From positions 1-6,791 of the forward strand of contig CAMQUV010000059.1 in assembly GCA_947037995.1 (NCBI GenBank): a DNA stretch of 6,791 nucleotides, written 5' to 3'. Of this stretch, positions 5,677-6,791 are shown in pieces. Position numbers and translations under genes: made by a program. The notes under the pieces were generated by a model. It had not been told where the DNA came from, made no database searches, and saw nothing but the letters and a program-made list of their open reading frames with translations. The stretch comes from an uncultured Rikenellaceae bacterium. GTDB lineage: Bacteria; Bacteroidota; Bacteroidia; Bacteroidales; Rikenellaceae. Position 1 is the stretch's first letter. The number at the start of each line of letters is the position of its first letter.

Positions 5677-6639
5677 ATGAAAAAAATGCAATACATATTT
5701 ATTTTAATGTTACTTTCACTCTTTGCGTGTAAGAAAACTCCTATGGATGATGCTATTATTCCTGATGAAGTCAAAATACTTGTGAATAGCGATAAAGCCT
5801 CTAAAGCGGTTATATCTGACGAATTTAATGCAAATACTCAATTGGGTATATTCTCGCAAGTTAGTGACCCTCAAAATAATAATACCCTCTCTAATCCTCA
5901 GGATATTAACGTCACTTATGTACAAGACCTTTCATCTAATTATTGGAAACCTGTCGATGAGGCCAAAACGATTATGTTTAAACCTTATAATTCTATTGAC
6001 CTATTCGCCTACACTCCTATAGATAATAACCAGAATATAAAACTCACACAAGATGGCGATAGAATGGCTATTATTGATGCTGTTACTCTACAAAATACAA
6101 CCCAAGATTTGAAGGACAACGATTTCTTGTATGCTAAGGATACGGGAATATCTAACGACAAACAAATTGCTAGCCTGGCGTTCAAACATCTTTTTGCGAA
6201 GCTCACATTTAATATTAGTGTATCATCCAAATGGCTGACTAACCCAATGCTGATGTCTGCAGGTGTCACCGGGCCGAGCCTTTACGACAAAGCTATTGTC
6301 AAATTATTCGATGGCTCTGTGCAATTCTCTAAAGTCGCAGCAGGTGATGTTACTGTTAAATGGCAACCCGAATCGGCAAACTATATACAACTATATAATA
6401 ATACGAAAGCTATCGTTGAACTCATTGTTATGCCATCTAATGCCGAAGGGGCGAAGCTTATTATGCAAGCAGGCGGCGTTGACTATAGCTTTACTCTTCC
6501 TAAAGACACTAAATTTGCCGTGGGCAAAAACCTTATATTTAACATTATTTTAGACATCACTAGTTCTTCGGATATGGTGATTATACCAACTATTGAAGAT
6601 TGGGAAGTTTCCCAAACACATATTATTGAACCATCATAA
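5677..6639 (+). CDS. Fimbrillin family (Mfa-like) lipoprotein
   Basis: A probable pilus or surface subunit of the fimbrillin type found in Bacteroidales, exported as a lipoprotein to the outer membrane. The 320-residue product begins with a short signal ending in lipobox LFAC (C18). The typical Mfa-like order follows: an early strand VKILVNS (32-38), a QLGIFS strand (55-60), the core motif DFLYAK (149-154), LAFKHLFAKLTFNI (167-180), and near the end KFAVGKNLIFNIILD (279-293) and IEDWE (306-310). In known type V pilins a proteolytic cut removes an N-terminal strand so that subunits can polymerise by strand exchange. Here the only arginine is R129, so an arginine-specific cut near the N terminus is not possible. 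It lies 42 bp after the DUF5119-like gene and 39 bp before another lipoprotein gene. Whether it is a shaft subunit, a tip, or a non-pilus surface protein cannot be told. Confidence 0.75.
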   Translation: MKKMQYIFILMLLSLFACKKTPMDDAIIPDEVKILVNSDKASKAVISDEFNANTQLGIFSQVSDPQNNNTLSNPQDINVTYVQDLSSNYWKPVDEAKTIMFKPYNSIDLFAYTPIDNNQNIKLTQDGDRMAIIDAVTLQNTTQDLKDNDFLYAKDTGISNDKQIASLAFKHLFAKLTFNISVSSKWLTNPMLMSAGVTGPSLYDKAIVKLFDGSVQFSKVAAGDVTVKWQPESANYIQLYNNTKAIVELIVMPSNAEGAKLIMQAGGVDYSFTLPKDTKFAVGKNLIFNIILDITSSSDMVIIPTIEDWEVSQTHIIEPS

Positions 6640-6678
6640 CTTTTGTTCTTAACTAAAGATTTAGCTATTAAATAGTAA

Positions 6679-6791
6679 ATGAAAATTAAAATCACATATA
6701 TATTATTACTCCTCGTTAGTTTTGCGACAGTTGCCTGTAACAAATCCGATGTCCGTACCGGTGAGCCCGTATCTATGAGATTCGACGCTGC
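6679..6791 (+). CDS. Start of a third lipoprotein gene, cut by the window edge
   Basis: ATG at 6679 opens a frame that runs to the window edge (37 complete codons plus two bases). It reads MKIKITYILLLLVSFATVAC followed by NKSDVRTGEPVSMRFDA. This is a clear lipoprotein signal with C20 in a TVAC lipobox. The VSMRFDA strand soon after the signal is like the first strand of fimbrillin-like proteins, so a further fimbrial subunit or accessory is likely, but too little is visible for a family call. The 39-bp gap after the fimbrillin-like gene and the lack of a promoter motif suggest the same operon. Confidence 0.7.
   Translation, partial: MKIKITYILLLLVSFATVACNKSDVRTGEPVSMRFDA

Overview
The window looks like a chromosomal segment of a member of the Bacteroidota, most likely order Bacteroidales. 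Three things point there. The promoters fit the TTTG / TAnnTTTG pattern of this phylum; the tRNA promoter matches it exactly. The genes have AT-rich leaders with no Shine-Dalgarno sequence. The right third carries lipoprotein genes of the fimbrillin (Mfa-like) type that is characteristic of Bacteroidales. I cannot assign a genus.

Left, minus strand (24-2400): an elongator-type tRNA-Met(CAT) with its own promoter, then a complete RecQ helicase gene of 733 codons. The two share a strand, with recQ transcribed towards the tRNA. Middle, plus strand (2520-4276): divergent from recQ across about 120 bp is kdsD (arabinose-5-phosphate isomerase, SIS plus two CBS domains), followed after 50 bp by lptB (ATPase of the LPS exporter). 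Both act on lipopolysaccharide: KdsD makes the first intermediate of Kdo, and LptB powers transport of finished LPS to the outer membrane. They probably share one transcript.

A 371-bp non-coding gap (4277-4647) separates this housekeeping part from the surface locus. It holds an AT-rich hairpin behind lptB that coincides with helically phased T-tracts, a short inverted repeat, two TAnnTTTG motifs, and a stem-loop in the predicted leader of the next operon.

Right, plus strand (4648-6791): three consecutive short-spaced lipoprotein genes. They are a DUF5119-like lipoprotein, a fimbrillin-family (Mfa-like) lipoprotein, and the first 37 codons of a third lipoprotein cut by the window edge. Together they resemble a type V pilus or fimbrillin-like surface cassette, running out of the window. 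The fimbrillin-like protein has only one arginine in 320 residues, so the arginine-directed maturation known from Porphyromonas FimA and Mfa1 cannot occur at the usual place.

I see no CRISPR array, insertion sequence, phage gene or broken gene. The most rewarding parts for follow-up are the 4277-4647 regulatory gap and the unusual fimbrillin cassette; no clearly undescribed system is provable from this window alone.
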